DNA of 64,000 nt from Chondrilla cf. caribensis. Its lineage: Eukaryota; Porifera; Demospongiae; Chondrillida; Chondrillidae. The stretch is taken from the NCBI GenBank assembly GCA_964020155.1, contig OZ026548.1, positions 3,246,397-3,310,396 of the forward strand. The letters run 5' to 3'. Under the pieces are notes generated by a model. The model was not told the origin of the DNA. It saw only the letters and a list, made by a program, of their open reading frames with translations, and did no database searches. The position numbers and the translations under genes were made by a program. Shown here piece by piece: positions 1-14,244 of the stretch (position 1 is the stretch's first letter; each line of letters starts with the position of its first letter).

Positions 1-1456
1 TATTGGTTTAACAAGGTCACTCATATATATATGTTATCAAATGTTCAACCAATATTAATGCAATATAATTACAGTATCATGTGTTCATATTCATGTACTA
101 CAACAGCTATTTCATATGTAAAACACAAGAAATGATGACAGAATCTTCCAAATTTAAAATTCTGTCACACATAAATTGACAGATAAACAATTACGATATA
201 ATCACTAATAGCCGGGCAAATTCCTTTAATTAATACTGTAGAGGAGTTAAAAGGTACCAATGCAGACACTTAATTGCTGGCGTGTAACTTGAGTGGAGGT
301 GGTGGGTATTACGTAACCCCAAAATTAAGGTTCAGGGCAGTGAGAAGGATTGCAAGTGTTATAGACTGAACCACATACTGACGTGAGATTGTAGCATGTT
401 TGAATCACACTCTATATCAGTACTGTAGATGCTGAGGGTTTTGCACCAAATACAGTAGAGATATTATATGCCTCCAATTCTCTAACATGTACATATTGTA
501 CAGAGAGTGATAATAGGTATAGTGATATATTGAAACCAAGCCACAAGGATAACTGGAAGAACGATACAAAACTACTGCACTCTGTACTGGTAATGTTTAG
601 GTGGGGTTATGGTAGGAGGGGCACAATGTTCATCTGTAGAATGGAGATGGGGTTATTATCCTCACTAGAGGACTTCAAAGGTAACAGTCCACTTTAAAAA
701 ACAGCTAAGAGTACAAAGTGGAAATATACAAAGTTTCCCCCCACTCCACCCTCATCTACGGGGATAATCTGAGGGGGGAGTTCGCCCCATAAGTCTTCTG
801 GGCATCCCAGCCAGCACACAACAGGATACTTGTGGGAATGTACATTTCCTGTATGTAAGGTTGAGTGGTTTCTCCATTAACCTAGCATAAACAGAAGATG
901 TAAGGCTTAGCAATGACTGGCAATGTCATTCGTATGGATTAGAAGTTCTATAGCAGTACAGTACTTACTTGAAAATTTTCCTTATACAGTCTCAGACACA
1001 GTAAATAGTTTGTATAGATGTTTAATGAAAGATTTCCACACAACCCAATCTCAAAAACAGTCAAAATTATAACTCTCATCATCATAATTATAGTAGTACA
1101 ATAAATTAATTACATTTGCAAGTTCAAAAACCTGCCATTATTCACAGTACATGGACTTTACATGTTAGTGCTATACGTACAAGTAACGTTAACATTGCAG
1201 ACTCTATGTAACAGATAAGCAAATTAAGGAAATACATACACTTCAACCATGCAGACTATACAATAAAGACTCAATATTATCACCATATTAAAGATTATAT
1301 GCCATGTACATACATATGTTCAATACTAGGACTAAATAAGAAAATTCTCAACAACTATGTACCACACATAAAGTGTGCAAATCAGGGTATGTGTATATTT
1401 ATAAACAAACAAGACATTCACCAGTAAGGTTTGATCACTCTACATGGTCAACACAT

Positions 1457-1629
1457 AAAGTGAATCACTGCTTTAATTATCCACTAAATCTTTAAACCCA
1501 CCACAATATCCCAATACCAATATAATGTACAAGTACGTACGTACCAATGGATATCCAGTTAATCCATCAAATGCGTTAATCCACAATATTCTTCGACAAC
1601 GAATTGCACAGATTAACAAGACTTCACTG
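1457..1629. mobile_element. Tigger-type MITE, copy 1 (decayed)
   Basis: This is a diverged member of a short inverted-repeat family also found at 24069, 29100, 30964, 36354 and 46055. It keeps the repeated GTTAATCC cores, the inner stretch with GTACCAATGGATATCCAG, and the right end TTCACTG followed by TA. The left end is poorly conserved, so the start is approximate. It encodes nothing. Confidence 0.55.
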
Positions 1630-2289
1630 TATGTGTATGCATATGTGTCTATTTGACTAAAACACTATTTATAAACCTAAACTTATATCATCTTGTACAT
1701 ACGTATGTAAATTATAACAATACAATTACAATGCTATACAATTACTATCAGAGTTACTAGATATGGAGTGAACCAGTTCAGGGTTAACTGTTTACTTGTA
1801 TGATCTGGGAAGACAGAGGAAATGCTCCCCTCCACTCCCTTTCCTCACAACAACACCTTGCATACACTGCACTGTGTGATGGTACTACAATACTACGTAG
1901 GATTTTACTCTGGGACTTGCATATGTTTGGGGGAGGGGGAGTGGCTCACTACAAACTATTATGGTGATCAACTTTACATCAATTCTACTTTGTCAAAGGT
2001 ATCTTTTTTGGAGGAAATGGGGAACATACCCCAAATTTCCCCCTAAGTAAACCCTCCTTGAGTATGTACGTCCTGTTTGTTATGGTTGTACAATCAAAAG
2101 ATTGTACAAAAATCCCTCAATCTCCATTTTACTGATTACATCATATCCTGTGAGGTTAGCACAGAAGCCATCTGTTTAGCTGTCAGAGCTTACTTAAAGG
2201 AGCAACAAAAGGGCAGTTGTCATCAGCAGCAAAAGAAAAACTATTGAAATTTGAAGAATAAGTGGCTTTCCTTACTAAATTCTACAGAG

Positions 2290-2580
2290 ATGGATCCAGT
2301 TGTTAAGAAGTGAGTACAACTTTTATGTAGCATATGAATACAGCTGGTAGGGAGGTCAATAGTGGGTGTCAATGTGCATGGAAATTTCACCCTGTTGAGA
2401 TTAATAACACGCATCGTTATGTACCAAAGTTATTATTGCTGTCTGAACAGTGTGAGGAAACTGGTGCTAATTGTATGCTTTTCTTTCAACAGATCAACTC
2501 AGGAACCTGCATGCAGCATCCAGATGAATACCAACCCAACAATGTCTGGTGTAACTCCTAGAAGCTGCGTCATATTGTGA
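2290..2580 (+). pseudogene. CVIL-ended small gene unit, copy 1
   Basis: Two candidate exons are visible. The first (2290-2309) starts with ATG GAT CCA and ends at a GTGAGT donor. The second (2493-2580) follows a TTTCTTTCAACAG acceptor. Spliced together they encode 35 residues, starting MDPVVKK and ending SCVIL then stop. CVIL is a CaaX box with a terminal leucine, the class normally geranylgeranylated, as on Rho-type GTPases and G-protein gamma subunits. Upstream sequence at about 2090-2262 matches the other two copies but has stops and indels, so the longer protein seems broken here. I do not recognise the family. It could be a functional short peptide, the 3' end of a longer gene, or a duplicated remnant. 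Confidence 0.35.
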
Positions 2581-3654
2581 ACAACTTTTTTACAAACAGA
2601 CCCTGAAACTAACTGTCAATGCAGAACAAAACATACTGACAACATTTTGCCGATTTTGTGTGTCCTATGTCCTCGTTTATTCCTTAATTTATTCCTAACT
2701 TTCATGTATTGATATTCCTTTTTTACAATGATGGTTTGAACGATGTGAATATTATACCAGTGTGTGATAAAAACAAGCATGTGATACTCCGTTACATACG
2801 ATTAATATTGATCCTATCTCGGGCGGCAAATTGTGAGGAAACAAATTTTATATCTATTATAAAAAATACATGGAATTTCCGAGGGAAAGTTGTAGGGGTA
2901 GTATGTTAGATCTAGCGGGGTAAGCATGGATATGCGTCAGTGATAAAGCGATGTAGCTGGTGCAGGCCCTATCAATGTTATTATCTGACTCAATTTGTCC
3001 ATAGACAACTATATCGACTTCGATCCAGCACTAAACACAGGACAACCAAAGAGATCTAGGTACATAATAAAGTACAGAATTATTTACTTGGCGAGATCTT
3101 CGTAGCACGTTGTGCCGTTCTGTCATGCTAGAGCGTCCAGAAAATCCAGAGATCCGATGGAACAATCAGAAATAGATCACTACTAAGCCCCACGCCGAGA
3201 GGCATTGTGCAACACACCCTGAGTTCTTCCGATCGCGTGTCGTCCGCGTAACAACTACGTTTGGATAGTCTAGCTAGCTAGACTAACGTTTGGCCTGCGG
3301 AAATGTCTATAAAAACTGTACGAACGTGTTTACTAGGTACAGGGGAGTTCGATATAGCAGGCTCCTAAACACACAACATATCAGCTTCCATTGAATTCCC
3401 AGATCTTAAAGTAGATAAATTATAACATGTATGTAGATATATAGCTACAGATCAAATACATGTTGTCATATAATAGTCATATGCATGTCGTAATTATAAT
3501 TGTAGAGATCCAAACTTGAACCAATTTTCGATAAGAACTCATTATCTCATTCCAATCTTATGACCATATTGTTTGAATGGCTGTACGTACCTTTAGGGGG
3601 TTCCATTCACCTGCCATCTCCTTATATTAATCAATGGATAAAGTACTATTGATT

Positions 3655-4035
3655 ACAGAATAATCTCGTATCACCGAATCCATTGTTAAACCTATCTATA
3701 AGTCTGGTTCTACATCTGACCTAAACAATTACAGGGGCATTCTCTTACTAAACATGTTGGGTAAAAATATCAATTTCTCAAATAAAGATTTTATAAAGCT
3801 TTGATAGCATCCCGCATCATAATTCGTGGCACAGACTACAAGAATTAGGAATTAATCACAAGATAACCAGAATCCTACACTCAGTGTATGCCAAAAGCAG
3901 AGCTAGAGTATTGACCAACAACATGACACCTTTGTGATTCAGGAACAAAGTACAATCTGTTTAATGTTTGTAGATGAAATTGTCCTTTTGGCAAATACTC
4001 TGGACATGCTGCAGGCAATGTATAGTAGGTAAGTG
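3655..4035 (+). mobile_element. LINE reverse transcriptase fragment
   Basis: Broken plus-strand frames translate to reverse transcriptase pieces in the correct order. First comes IVKPIYKSGSTSDLNNYRG followed by ILLLNMLGK. Next is a segment with WHRLQELGINHKITRIL. Last is a degenerate active-site block FVDEIVLLANTLDMLQAMY, where YADD would be expected. Frameshifts and stops separate the pieces and both ends are missing. The element type is non-LTR; the clade cannot be fixed from this much. Confidence 0.7.
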
Positions 4036-4060
4036 GAAGAAAGTCCTTATATCCTAATGT

Positions 4061-4375
4061 TTACTCAACATGTACTGGTGAAGATTCTGTCGGGAAGAGG
4101 AGGAGGTCTCGTACCTCTGTAACGACTTCTGGTTGTAGAGAGGACACAACATAGTCGAACATGGTCCTCTGTTGTGTGATGTGTCTGGTGGCAAATTGGG
4201 CCTCAACTTGAGCGAACCAGACATGTGGGTCAGCAGGCCAGAATGGAGGGAGCTTGATGCTTACAGCAGCAACGTTAGTGCCGAGGGGGTTGCGTTCCAC
4301 CAAGGGTGGGCTATCTTCTTTGACATTTGCAGATTCCATGGATCACGTCGGGGTTCACCAATTGTTGGGAAGAGG
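4061..4375 (-). mobile_element. Ty3/gypsy gag 5' fragment
   Basis: The minus strand has an open frame of 92 codons (4339 to 4061). Its core LPPFWPADPHVWFAQVEAQF and the following DYVVSSLQPEVVTEVRDLL are hallmarks of the gag N-terminus of metazoan Ty3/gypsy LTR retrotransposons. Immediately upstream on the minus strand (about 4345-4372) is TTGGTGAACCCCGACGTG, which resembles the primer-binding region after the LTR in such elements. The LTR itself should lie above about 4362, but I could not define its far end. Protease, reverse transcriptase and integrase are absent, so this is a truncated remnant. Confidence 0.75.
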
Positions 4376-4731
4376 AGCGCTTTGGCGGAACTATCGTGCA
4401 AACACCGTTGGTCACTAGATTATTACTGCTCAATTGCTGATCATTGCATTGCATGACTGACAACTAAAATACACTTGGTTAAATAGAACACACATAAGCC
4501 ACACAAGTTAACTGACAGGATATAGATAACGACATGAATGCAAACAAATAACATCACTAAAGACACAGTCTAGACAATCACTTAAGAATCACTTAATAAA
4601 CACTTAAGAGTTTGTGACCTATCCACTACAATTCCATGCCCATTTCAGTTTCATGTTGGAAGGTGGGATGTTGATGGCAGAGGAGAACACATCTAAGATA
4701 CACACACATAATATTATACATATGTATACAC

Positions 4732-4734
<3 letters not shown>

Positions 4735-4792
<58 letters not shown>

Positions 4793-4840
4793 CACACACA
4801 CACACAACACACACGCAGACACACACACACACACACACAA

Positions 4841-4904
<64 letters not shown>

Positions 4905-4957
4905 ACACACACAAACACACACACACATGCACACACAAACACACGCATACACAAAAA

Positions 4958-4987
<30 letters not shown>
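4735..4987. repeat. (CA)n microsatellite
   Basis: A dinucleotide CA tract of about 250 bp with small interruptions. The long threonine/histidine and cysteine/valine frames on both strands here are products of the repeat and are not genes. Confidence 0.98.
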
Positions 4988-4995
<8 letters not shown>

Positions 4996-7900
4996 GGATG
5001 CCAGCACACATACAAACATTTACACACAGCTAATTTTCACAGTATCTAACGAAACTAATACCATGCACAATAGGTAGATTTGCTTGTTCGTACTGAACAT
5101 GTAACATGCAATATTCTCATATATATATCCTGTTCGGGTGTGCTGCAGCAGATATAGGGTGTTTGTCTAATTAGTTAACACTTAATCTGCTGCAGTATGC
5201 CTAGGCAGGATACAACTTAAATATTATGTCCTGGTATAGACAATTTATACACCTTGTCTCATATACAATAGCATACGAAATAGAAAGTACTTACCAATTT
5301 CCCACCTGGTTCTCAATTAATTGATCTTAACAATGTGAACCTGTCTGGAGACCTGTGCTGCACCACATATAAGAGCACTCTCCTCTTTGATCCACATAAT
5401 ACCAATCACCCAAAAACCAGGATCCAAATCCCCTTCACTGACTCTCAGACTGTCAGACTGTAAATTACTACTTCATTGATTTCACCATAATGAAAGTTAC
5501 CTGTGTCTAGCATGAAGCCTGACATGATGCACCTAGTAGTAGAGTACATCTTATATTTCAATTGTAGCAAGCAGGGATTTTGTCAGAGTGGTAACTTTCT
5601 TTGAGAGTGTATGCATATGCTAAAAGGGTACTTACTGAGTAAGTTGTACTGCACTCTCTGTGTAGGTTATTAAGTACCTACACAGAAAGTATAATACATA
5701 CCACATTTAGGAGCATACAATGCCCTTCAGTACAGATCAACCCACTTGGGGGTCATCTGACCATGGGACATTTTTAAGTTGCCAAATTACAGCATATAGG
5801 GCAATTATATCAAATACCGTACATGATATCCAACACAAGTACAGTACTGTATGTATGGGTCTAGTCATGGTCACTATGATGTGTTTGTTAACAAGATGTG
5901 CAAACCACATTCAGCACAATATCCTGGTCACATAGCAGAAGACATATCGGATGTATTTCAATCATTCCCTAACAATCTTAGTACGGATTGAGGTCTACTA
6001 ACCATGTAGGGGAACATTTTCGTATTGCATATAATAGCATTGGAGTTCTTAACATATAGACCCTATAGTTCATTTCAACTTCAGATATTTCATATTCAAC
6101 CAATATGTGCTCATATTCATGTATTACTGCAACAACAGTTGTTTCAAAGTAGATTTGCACACTTGAGAAATGATAGAAAGAAATAAAATCGGAATTTACT
6201 TTTTGCAAAACTCCTCTAATTAATACTTCAGAGTAGTTTGAAGGTAATTTTGTTGACACTTAATACGTAGCTTTCAAGTAATTTGAGCACCAACTCATCA
6301 CAAAGACATGTCTAACCATCACGACTAAATGAGTTATTATCCTCATTAGTGGAATTCAAGGGTAGCAGTCCACTACCAACAAACTGAGGGTACAAAATGT
6401 GATGTGACCTTATCCCGCCCCCATCTCTGATGACCTGAGGGTAGAGTTCTCCCAGAAGACTGCAATTAAGTTACAAACCAGCCAGTACAGGATACTTGTG
6501 GGAATGTAAACTTCCTGTATGTGGTTGTCGAGTGGATTCTCAATTAGACTAGCATAAACAGAAATGAAAGGCTTTGCAATGACTTGTACTTTCATCCATA
6601 TGGGCTGTAGGTTTGTAGGATACAGTATTTGTCCAAAGATTCTCACAATGCAATCTCAAACAAAGCTGGAGCTCTGACTCCATTGACAAAAGCATATCAA
6701 CTATGTATGTACATTCAGTTCTGCCACATAGCCTGCCATTATCCACTGTACCTTGACTTGACATGCTAGTGCTATGCAGGTAATGTTAACATTATGGACT
6801 CCATATGCAGAAGTTATAATGAAGAAATACGTACAATTGAATAATGTAGGCTAAACAAAAAAGACTTGTTTTTATAACCATAATAATATTAAATACATGT
6901 CATCAATGTATGTATTTATACATATACACCTATCAACAAAGACATAATAATAACATTCCCTGCAAATACCTCACATATTGTCACACCTCCTTAGCAATCA
7001 CCGAGAATGGAATAAAGCTACATATGTAATACAGAGAAACCAGCACTGCAAACTGAATCCTGCCAACATATTTATACGTACGTAGCATCCACATGTAGAC
7101 TGTGGAAATGTCTAAATGCGGATGCTACCAACATGTCCACCAAATGCACAAGGGAGTCAGATATAGCAGGCTTGGAATTCTTGTGAATACACAACATGTC
7201 AGTTTCCATTGAATTTTAGCTCTTAAAGTAGATAATATGCACGTGGCTATAGCTACAGGCAAAATACATGTTGTCATAGTATAGACAGCTATTTTGATAA
7301 TGTATTGAGGAATCAATTAGGATATAGTCTAGTCGGCTAGACCATCCTCGCAATCCATGTGAATCAAACGTAATAACAAAAAAAATCATCATTTGCGGCA
7401 GAAAAGGACACAATCATGCAAACACAAGCTCTCCTGTAGCTGATGGTCTGCACTTGCAGGGGGTTGCACCATACCCCTAACAGCACAGCATATAATCCTT
7501 GTGCCCTTGCTCCCTTATGTCACTACTGCTGGAGGAAAAGAATTGCACTTCACAATTCGGCATTGTAGATCTTGAGTATTTTGCACCAAATACACTGTGG
7601 AGACTAAATATGCTCACACTTTTACAACATGTATGTACAGTACAGAGAGTGGGAATAGATTCAGTAATAATAGCAAAACCAAGCTATGGGAATAACTAGC
7701 AGATGGAGTGTTTATCCTCGTTTGGGGAATTCAAGGGTAAAAGTCAACTTCCAACAAGCTAAGAGTGAATAATGGAAGCATATGGAACCTTCCCCACCCC
7801 ACCCCATCTATGTACCTAATCAAAGGGTGTAGTTTCCACAAGAAGACTGCAAATCACATCACAACCAGTACACAACAGGATGTGGAAATGTGAACTTCCT

Positions 7901-9002
7901 TTATGTGATGGTTGAGTGGTTTCTCCATTAAGTTAGCATAAACAGAACATGTAAGGCTTGATGACTAGCAATAGCATCCGTATGGATTGGATATCTCGTT
8001 AAAATTTCACACAGTCAAACACGAACTGTCTTTGATTGACTGTACTTGCAAGAGAGTTGGACCATACCGCTAAATGTGACAGCATGTGGTCCTTGTGTCC
8101 TTGTTCCCGTATGTTACTTCTGCTGGATTTAGCTATGATGTAATCTGTTGCACGTACAGGGATTATCTATAATTATTTCAAAATGAAATTAAAGCATGCC
8201 CAAAAGAAAAGAATCGCACTCCACAAATCAAAATTGTAGATGTCGAGTATTTAATTTTCACCAAATACACTGTAGAGATGAAATATATCCATAATTCTCT
8301 AAAATGTACGTACAGTACAGAGAGTGGAACTTTGCCTGCCCTATAGTGAAACCAAGCTACAGGGATAACTAGCAGGTGGAGTGTTTATCCTCACTTGGGG
8401 AATTCAAGGGTAAAAGTCAACTTTCAACCAGCTAGCACGTAAGAGTAAATAGTGGAAGCATATGGAACCCCCCCCCACCCCACCTACAGCTGATCCCAAG
8501 GTGTAGTTTCCACAAGAAGACTGCAAATTACATCCCAGACAGTACACAACAGGATGTGGAGATGTGAACTTCCTTTACACATTGGTTGAGTGATTATTCC
8601 ATTACGCTAGCATAAGCAGAACGTGTATGGCTTAGTAATGACTGGTAATGGCATCAGTATGGTTTCAAAATCTCATTATAATTTCACACAGTCAAACTGT
8701 CTATGATGGACTGTACTTGCAAGAGAGTTGCACCATACCCCTTAACATGACAGTATGTAGTCCTTGTGCCCTTGTAATCTACCACTAGCTACAACTGGAA
8801 TTAGGGATAAGGTGCAATCCCTGTACATTAGCAATATATCACACTAGTTTTGATTTCAAATTGTACAACATGCAAGCAGAATCCAGAGAATGCTTGGTGC
8901 AACAATTATTACCTTGTGACATCAGACCTCGTGGATGTTCAGGAGGAAAATACAGGAATCAGTATGGATGGATTTTGTGAATTGGGCCCCATGTCGGCTG
9001 CA

Positions 9003-9050
9003 AATATACGTACATAATATTATATATATATACATATATATATGTGTGTG
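9003..9050. repeat. (TA)n-rich tract
   Basis: Alternating TA/ATAC sequence running into a short TG run. Nothing else of note in the surrounding 8.8-9.4 kb. Confidence 0.8.
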
Positions 9051-9604
9051 TCATCTCCTTTGATATACTTAATTTCATAACAATTAGTCCACTTCCCAGG
9101 AAGAGAAAGAGGAAGGGTTAGTTGCCAATAGCAAAGAGGAAGGGAATTGAATGGACTAGATTCTACAATGGAAGATAAGAAGCATGGCTATAGAAAAGCC
9201 AATTGTCATGTATACATGAATAATGAGTTAAGGTACATAAAAGGCATGCACGAATAATTAACTCGCTATAATGTGTTATAATGGGTAAAGTAAAATTAAT
9301 GGACCAGGTAATGGCATTGTATTACTTATAATAATATCTTCTATAGCTAAATAAAAGCACTGGTGTGCATAGTATGACCTGTTGAATATGTGGATATATG
9401 TAAATATGCACTAAATACAGTAAAGAGAGAATATGTACAGATTCACGTACATACTGTACAGAGTGCAAATAGGTACAGTAACAGTTTAGTGAAACCAAGC
9501 CACAGGGATAACTGGAAGACAACTACACATCAATATCCACTGGTACACTATTATCAACCTTTGAGGGTATGTGTGTGTGCTCATCCAAACATTACATTTG
9601 TCAG

Positions 9605-10211
9605 AAGCTTTTCCTGCATCGAAGGAAGAATGTACCCTTGTTTCTTCAAAGACAAAACCCTCAATGGGTAAGTACACTTTGCTTGTTATTGTTGTACAGC
9701 TATACAAGATCTCTCAAAAAGACCCTAAACTCGGGATCATTGATTACATCATATCCTGTGAGGTTAGCACAGAAGCCATATGTTTAGCTGTCAGAGCTTA
9801 CTATAAAAGGGGCATCAAGAGAGCAGTTGTCATCAGCAACAAAAGAAAAGAACTATCAAAATTTGAAGAATAAGTGGCTTTCCCAACCAAATTCTACAAT
9901 TAGAAATGGATCCAATCGTTAAGAAGTAAGTATAACTTTTACGTGAGATATATGGATCATGTATATTAGCAAGTACAGCTTGCAGCTGGTGGGGATGTTA
10001 ACAATGTATTCACCCTGTTGAGTTTAATCACACATGTAATATGCACCAAGGTTATTATTGCAGTATGAGCATACAGTACAGTCGGAGGAAACTAGGGTTA
10101 ATGCTATGCTTTTATTTCAACAGATCAACTCAGGAACCTGCATGCAGCATCCAGATGAATACCAACCCAACAATGTCTGGTGTAACTCCTAGAAACTGCG
10201 TGATATTGTGA
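9605..10211 (+). pseudogene. CVIL-ended small gene unit, copy 2
   Basis: Three candidate exons can be drawn. The exon at 9605-9667 (TTTGTCAG acceptor, GTAAGT donor) encodes EAFPASKEECTLVSSKTK then PSM, with phase 1 on both sides. The exon at 9906-9925 encodes MDPIVKK. The last exon (10124-10211) ends RNCVIL then stop. The middle region around 9770-9880 is open only in pieces, with stops at its junctions (TAA at 9871), so a continuous long protein is not supported. An upstream first exon like the one at 13244 is missing. This copy heads the long duplication shared with 18520-21830. Confidence 0.35.
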
Positions 10212-10448
10212 ACGACTCCTCAACAAAGGAATCCTCAACCTTAACACTTTACAGAACAAAACAAACTCACTTATAACGTGCCATGGTGTCCATTTTGTAT
10301 GTTCTACTCGTCTATTTGTTATTTATTCCTATCTTTCATGTACTGTATTCCTTTTATTACAATGATCAATGTGATTAATAATGTAATCATAAATTGAACC
10401 AATTTGAACACGACACTGCGTGACAAAATACTTCAATAAAAAGGGCAT

Positions 10449-11205
10449 TCTATATTATTTCTTCAATGATCGATACTTACATACGGATTTGTGCGCAATT
10501 TGCCTCCACTATAGAGTGTTTTCCCATTCCACTACTTTTAATTTGAGGAAAAATACAGGTCTGCTGTTTTAACAATTAACCAATTTGGACCTGTTTCACT
10601 CTTGTGTATAATCTGAGCGTACTGTACCAAGGCGCATGTACGTACTTACAGCATTTACATAGTGGCTGAGACACGGTGATGAGAACAGTAGGACACATGA
10701 AATGGTGGGGAAGAGTGCATTTTATATACTGTCATACTGCCTGAGGGTCCTTGTCTTAACCAGTAGACCATCTGTTAATATCACAAACAATAGAAAATTA
10801 CATCAGCTAAAGGTTTGGAAATTATATGCAATAGTTAGGGCTTCATGCAATATAAAATTGCTGTATAAAGGCACTGTTTCCATGGCAATGGGTGCTACAT
10901 TTCATAATACATATGATCACCACCTAACAGTTCCTTCAGACTGTTACGTTAGGTACAGGCAAATACCTTCCACAACATGTATTGTAATGAACAAAGGATT
11001 TTTAGCTGAAACAGGGTCTAGCCATGGTGGTTCTGATATGTTTCTCAGCAAGACACGTAAACTACCAACAACCATTACCCAAGTATTTTGCACTAAATAC
11101 AGTAAAGAGAGAATATGTACAGATTCAAGTACATATTGTACAGAGTGCAAATAGGTACAGTAACAGTTTAGTGAAACCAAGCCACAGGGATAACTGGAAG
11201 ACAAC
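10449..11205. other. Copy-specific 0.76-kb insertion
   Basis: Relative to the matching copy at about 19400, this copy carries roughly 760 extra bases. Homology stops after GGGCATTCT and resumes at CTATACATCAATATTCACTGG. The right 110 bases resemble 9405-9530, so the segment may have come in by recombination between repeats. It holds a 150-codon frame (10702-11154, plus) that matches nothing I know. Its last third overlaps the repeat, and I do not call it a gene. Confidence 0.5.
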
Positions 11206-13243
11206 TATACATCAATATTCACTGGTACACTATTATCAACCTCTGCAATAGACAGAAATACTTTGTTACCGGGAAAACAAGGACCACTATACAAAAGCAT
11301 AATAGTGAAAACAAAGCCACAGGGATAACTGGAAGAACTATACAAACTACAACACTCTGTACTGGTAATGTTTAGGTGGGGTCATGGTAGGTGGGGCACA
11401 ATGTTCATCTGTAGAATGGAGATGGGGTTATTATCCTCACTAGTGGAATGCAAGGGTAACAGTCCACTTCCAATTAGTGAAGAGTAAACAGTGGAACCTC
11501 CCCCCACCCCACACCTACCTACGTAGCTGATCTGAAGGTGTAGTTTCCTCAAGAAGACTGCAAATTACATCCCAGATAGTACACAACAGGATACTAGCAA
11601 TAAAAACTTCCTCTACGTGGTGTTTGAGCGGTTTCTCCATTAAGCTAGCATAAACAGAACACATATGGCTTTGCCATTACTGGCAACGTCATATAAAGTT
11701 CTATAGCAAGTCTCATAATATAATATCAGGAACATTTGACCCATTTACTAATCATACCAGTAATTACATCCATAAATTGATCACATCCACACTACATAAC
11801 CTGCTGTATACCACTGTACATGGGCTCTACATGTTAGTGCTACACAAGTAATGTGGACATTACAGACTTTATGTAGCATATACATTTGAAACACGTAGGC
11901 TAAATAAGAAAAACTTGATATTATCACTGTACTATGCATGTACATATGTTATGTACGTGATAATCACATACATAACATATGTATATACGTATGTATTAAC
12001 AATATATAGTTAGAAGAAATATGTACACAAATTCATAACATGTACTAATAAACCATTGATTTCAAAAGGTCCAATAAATAGCATCCTATAGTTAAGATAT
12101 AATAAAACATGACTGAAGGTTATTCAATTCACATTGCAATGCGAGTGAACCAATATTCACAGGTACACTATTATCAACATCTGCAATAGATACGAATACT
12201 ATGCTACTGGGAAAACAGATACAAGGACTAATATACAAAACTACAACACTCTGTACTGGTAATGTTTAGGTGGGGTCATGGTAGGTGGGGCACAATGTTC
12301 ATCTGTAGAATGGAGATGGGGTTATTATCCTCACTAGTGGAATTCAAGGGTTCCACTTTCAACAAGCTGAGAGTAAATAGAAAAAATATACTATAAAACC
12401 TCCTCCACCCCACCCCATCTATGTAGCTATAGCTGATCTGAAGGTGTAGTTTCCATAAGAAGACTGCAAGTAACATCCCAGACAGTACACAATAGGACAC
12501 TTATGAGAATGCTAATTTCCTGTATGAGATGGTTGAGTGATTATTCCATTATACGTTAGAATAAACAGAACACGTAAGGCTTTGCAGTGACTGATAATCT
12601 CATTTATATGTAGAGATGCTAGCTAGAGTTCAATCCAATCTCAAACACAGTCTGTATTCTGACTCATTTCATAATTATAGCAGTACAACAATTACATCCA
12701 TACAGTTCTACTACATAAACTATTACAACCCAATGTACACCGGCTTCACATTAGTGCTACGTACTTATATATTCCAGTAATGTTAAAATTATGGACTTTA
12801 TGTACCGACAAGCAAGTGAGGAAACACATACACATTATTAGCACTGTACTACAGATGTACATTTGGACAAATAGTACAGCAATATATACATACTCATGGT
12901 GTACACATTTTTTGAAACAAATTGAACATGTATACAAATTCATAAAATATATATTACAGTAACCATTGATTTGAAAAGATCCAATAAATAGCATCCCATA
13001 GTTATGACATAATATAACACAAGTGAAGATTGTCAAATGAATATTGCAAAGTGAGCAGAGAAGTCACACAGGTACACTTATATCCTTTGAAATAGACATA
13101 CTTTGCTACTGGCAAACATAGGCAAGGACCATATCCTCTTAACAATCATTACAAGAAACAAATAAAAGTACACCATACATACAAACCAGCACTACACACT
13201 GTATCCTCAGTTCTTCACCTCACACTGTGTTTCTGAGATTGTG

Positions 13244-13289
13244 ATGAAGGTGAGGACACCTCAGGTTGTGAACCAGTTCAGAGCTATGG
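13244..13289 (+). other. Candidate 5' exon, MKVRTPQVV type
   Basis: ATG followed by 15 codons (MKVRTPQVVNQFRAM) and then a G before a GTAGGT donor. The exon recurs without change at 18192-18237 and 21499-21544. It ends in phase 1, matching the phase-1 start of the exon at 9605. No matching downstream exons follow this copy within 4 kb except across diverged repeats, so it may be an orphan exon. Confidence 0.3.
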
Positions 13290-14039
13290 GTAGGTCCATT
13301 AACTGTTTACTTGTATGATCCGGGGAGACAGAATTAGCTCACAACAACACCTTGCATATACTGCACTGTGTGATGGTACTACAATACCAATAGGGACCTA
13401 TTTAGAGATTCATGTTTGGAGGGGGACATGGATGGTTAGGTTGGCCTAGCTTTACACGGCCAGCTAGTCTATATTTAGTTAGGTTATTAATAACATAAAG
13501 GTATTTCAAATTCTTTGGGGTATTGGAAAACAAAGGATACTGATAATGAAATTAAATCGAAGATTGAATGTACGTAGTGAATGTAATCATCGGGAGCACG
13601 CACCTTCGATCACTTAGCATGAGACGCAAACATTGAGGGTACTAACACAAAGCCTTTGGCCACGAACCTATCGACCTTTAGCAGTCTTCTGCACATGTGC
13701 AATCTAATGCCATGTGGCAAGCAGCCCCTAGAGGAACCGAAGCATGCAAGCGCTCTAAAGTTTTTTTCTCCACTTCATTAGAAGTGTGAATGGGTTGCAG
13801 GGCCACACCCTTCAGGCAAGACCTGACTCTCAGGAGGCAATCAAAAGGTAACCGCAATTAATCCCAGATCAAAGGTCACTGGGGCGGGGCCTGGCACCTG
13901 TATTACCAAGGAATCTATGTGTTTCAACCAGTGCTGATATGCACAATTATAGGGTAGGAAAAATGCAGTGTGGGTATATGCCACCACCAAGTGTAGTGTA
14001 TTTAACCCTATACTGTCATGCTGGACTAGGCGGGAAATA

Positions 14040-14244
14040 CCATATAGCGGGAAATAATCGCGGGACAAAATTTTCGCCGATTTCGCGGTTTGCCTAACAT
14101 CTGCAAAAATTTTATATGCGAATTAGGTGTTCTCGCTGTTCTGTCGCGTGACTCTGGCCAGCATCCGTGAAAATTTATCCACGAATTTACATTTTTGGAG
14201 CCATCCGTGAAAATTTTGTACCACGACAATTTCCTGCTATACGG
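14040..14244. mobile_element. MITE with CGCGAAAATTTT-rich arms
   Basis: A 205-bp inverted-repeat element flanked by TA. The left end reads CCATATAGCGGGAAATAATC and the right end, reversed, reads CCGTATAGCAGGAAATTGTC. Both arms continue into related sequence containing ACAAAATTTTC. There is no coding capacity. The termini resemble those of the element at 51792-52053. Confidence 0.75.

Noticed and set aside
4614..5033. Long overlapping frames on both strands (threonine/histidine and cysteine/valine)
   Set aside because: Direct products of the (CA)n microsatellite. The same applies to 31799-32270, 35018-35296, 47292-47752 and 53121-53387.
10702..11154. 150-codon plus-strand frame as a gene
   Set aside because: No recognisable domain, its end lies in repeated sequence, and it is absent from the sister duplicate.
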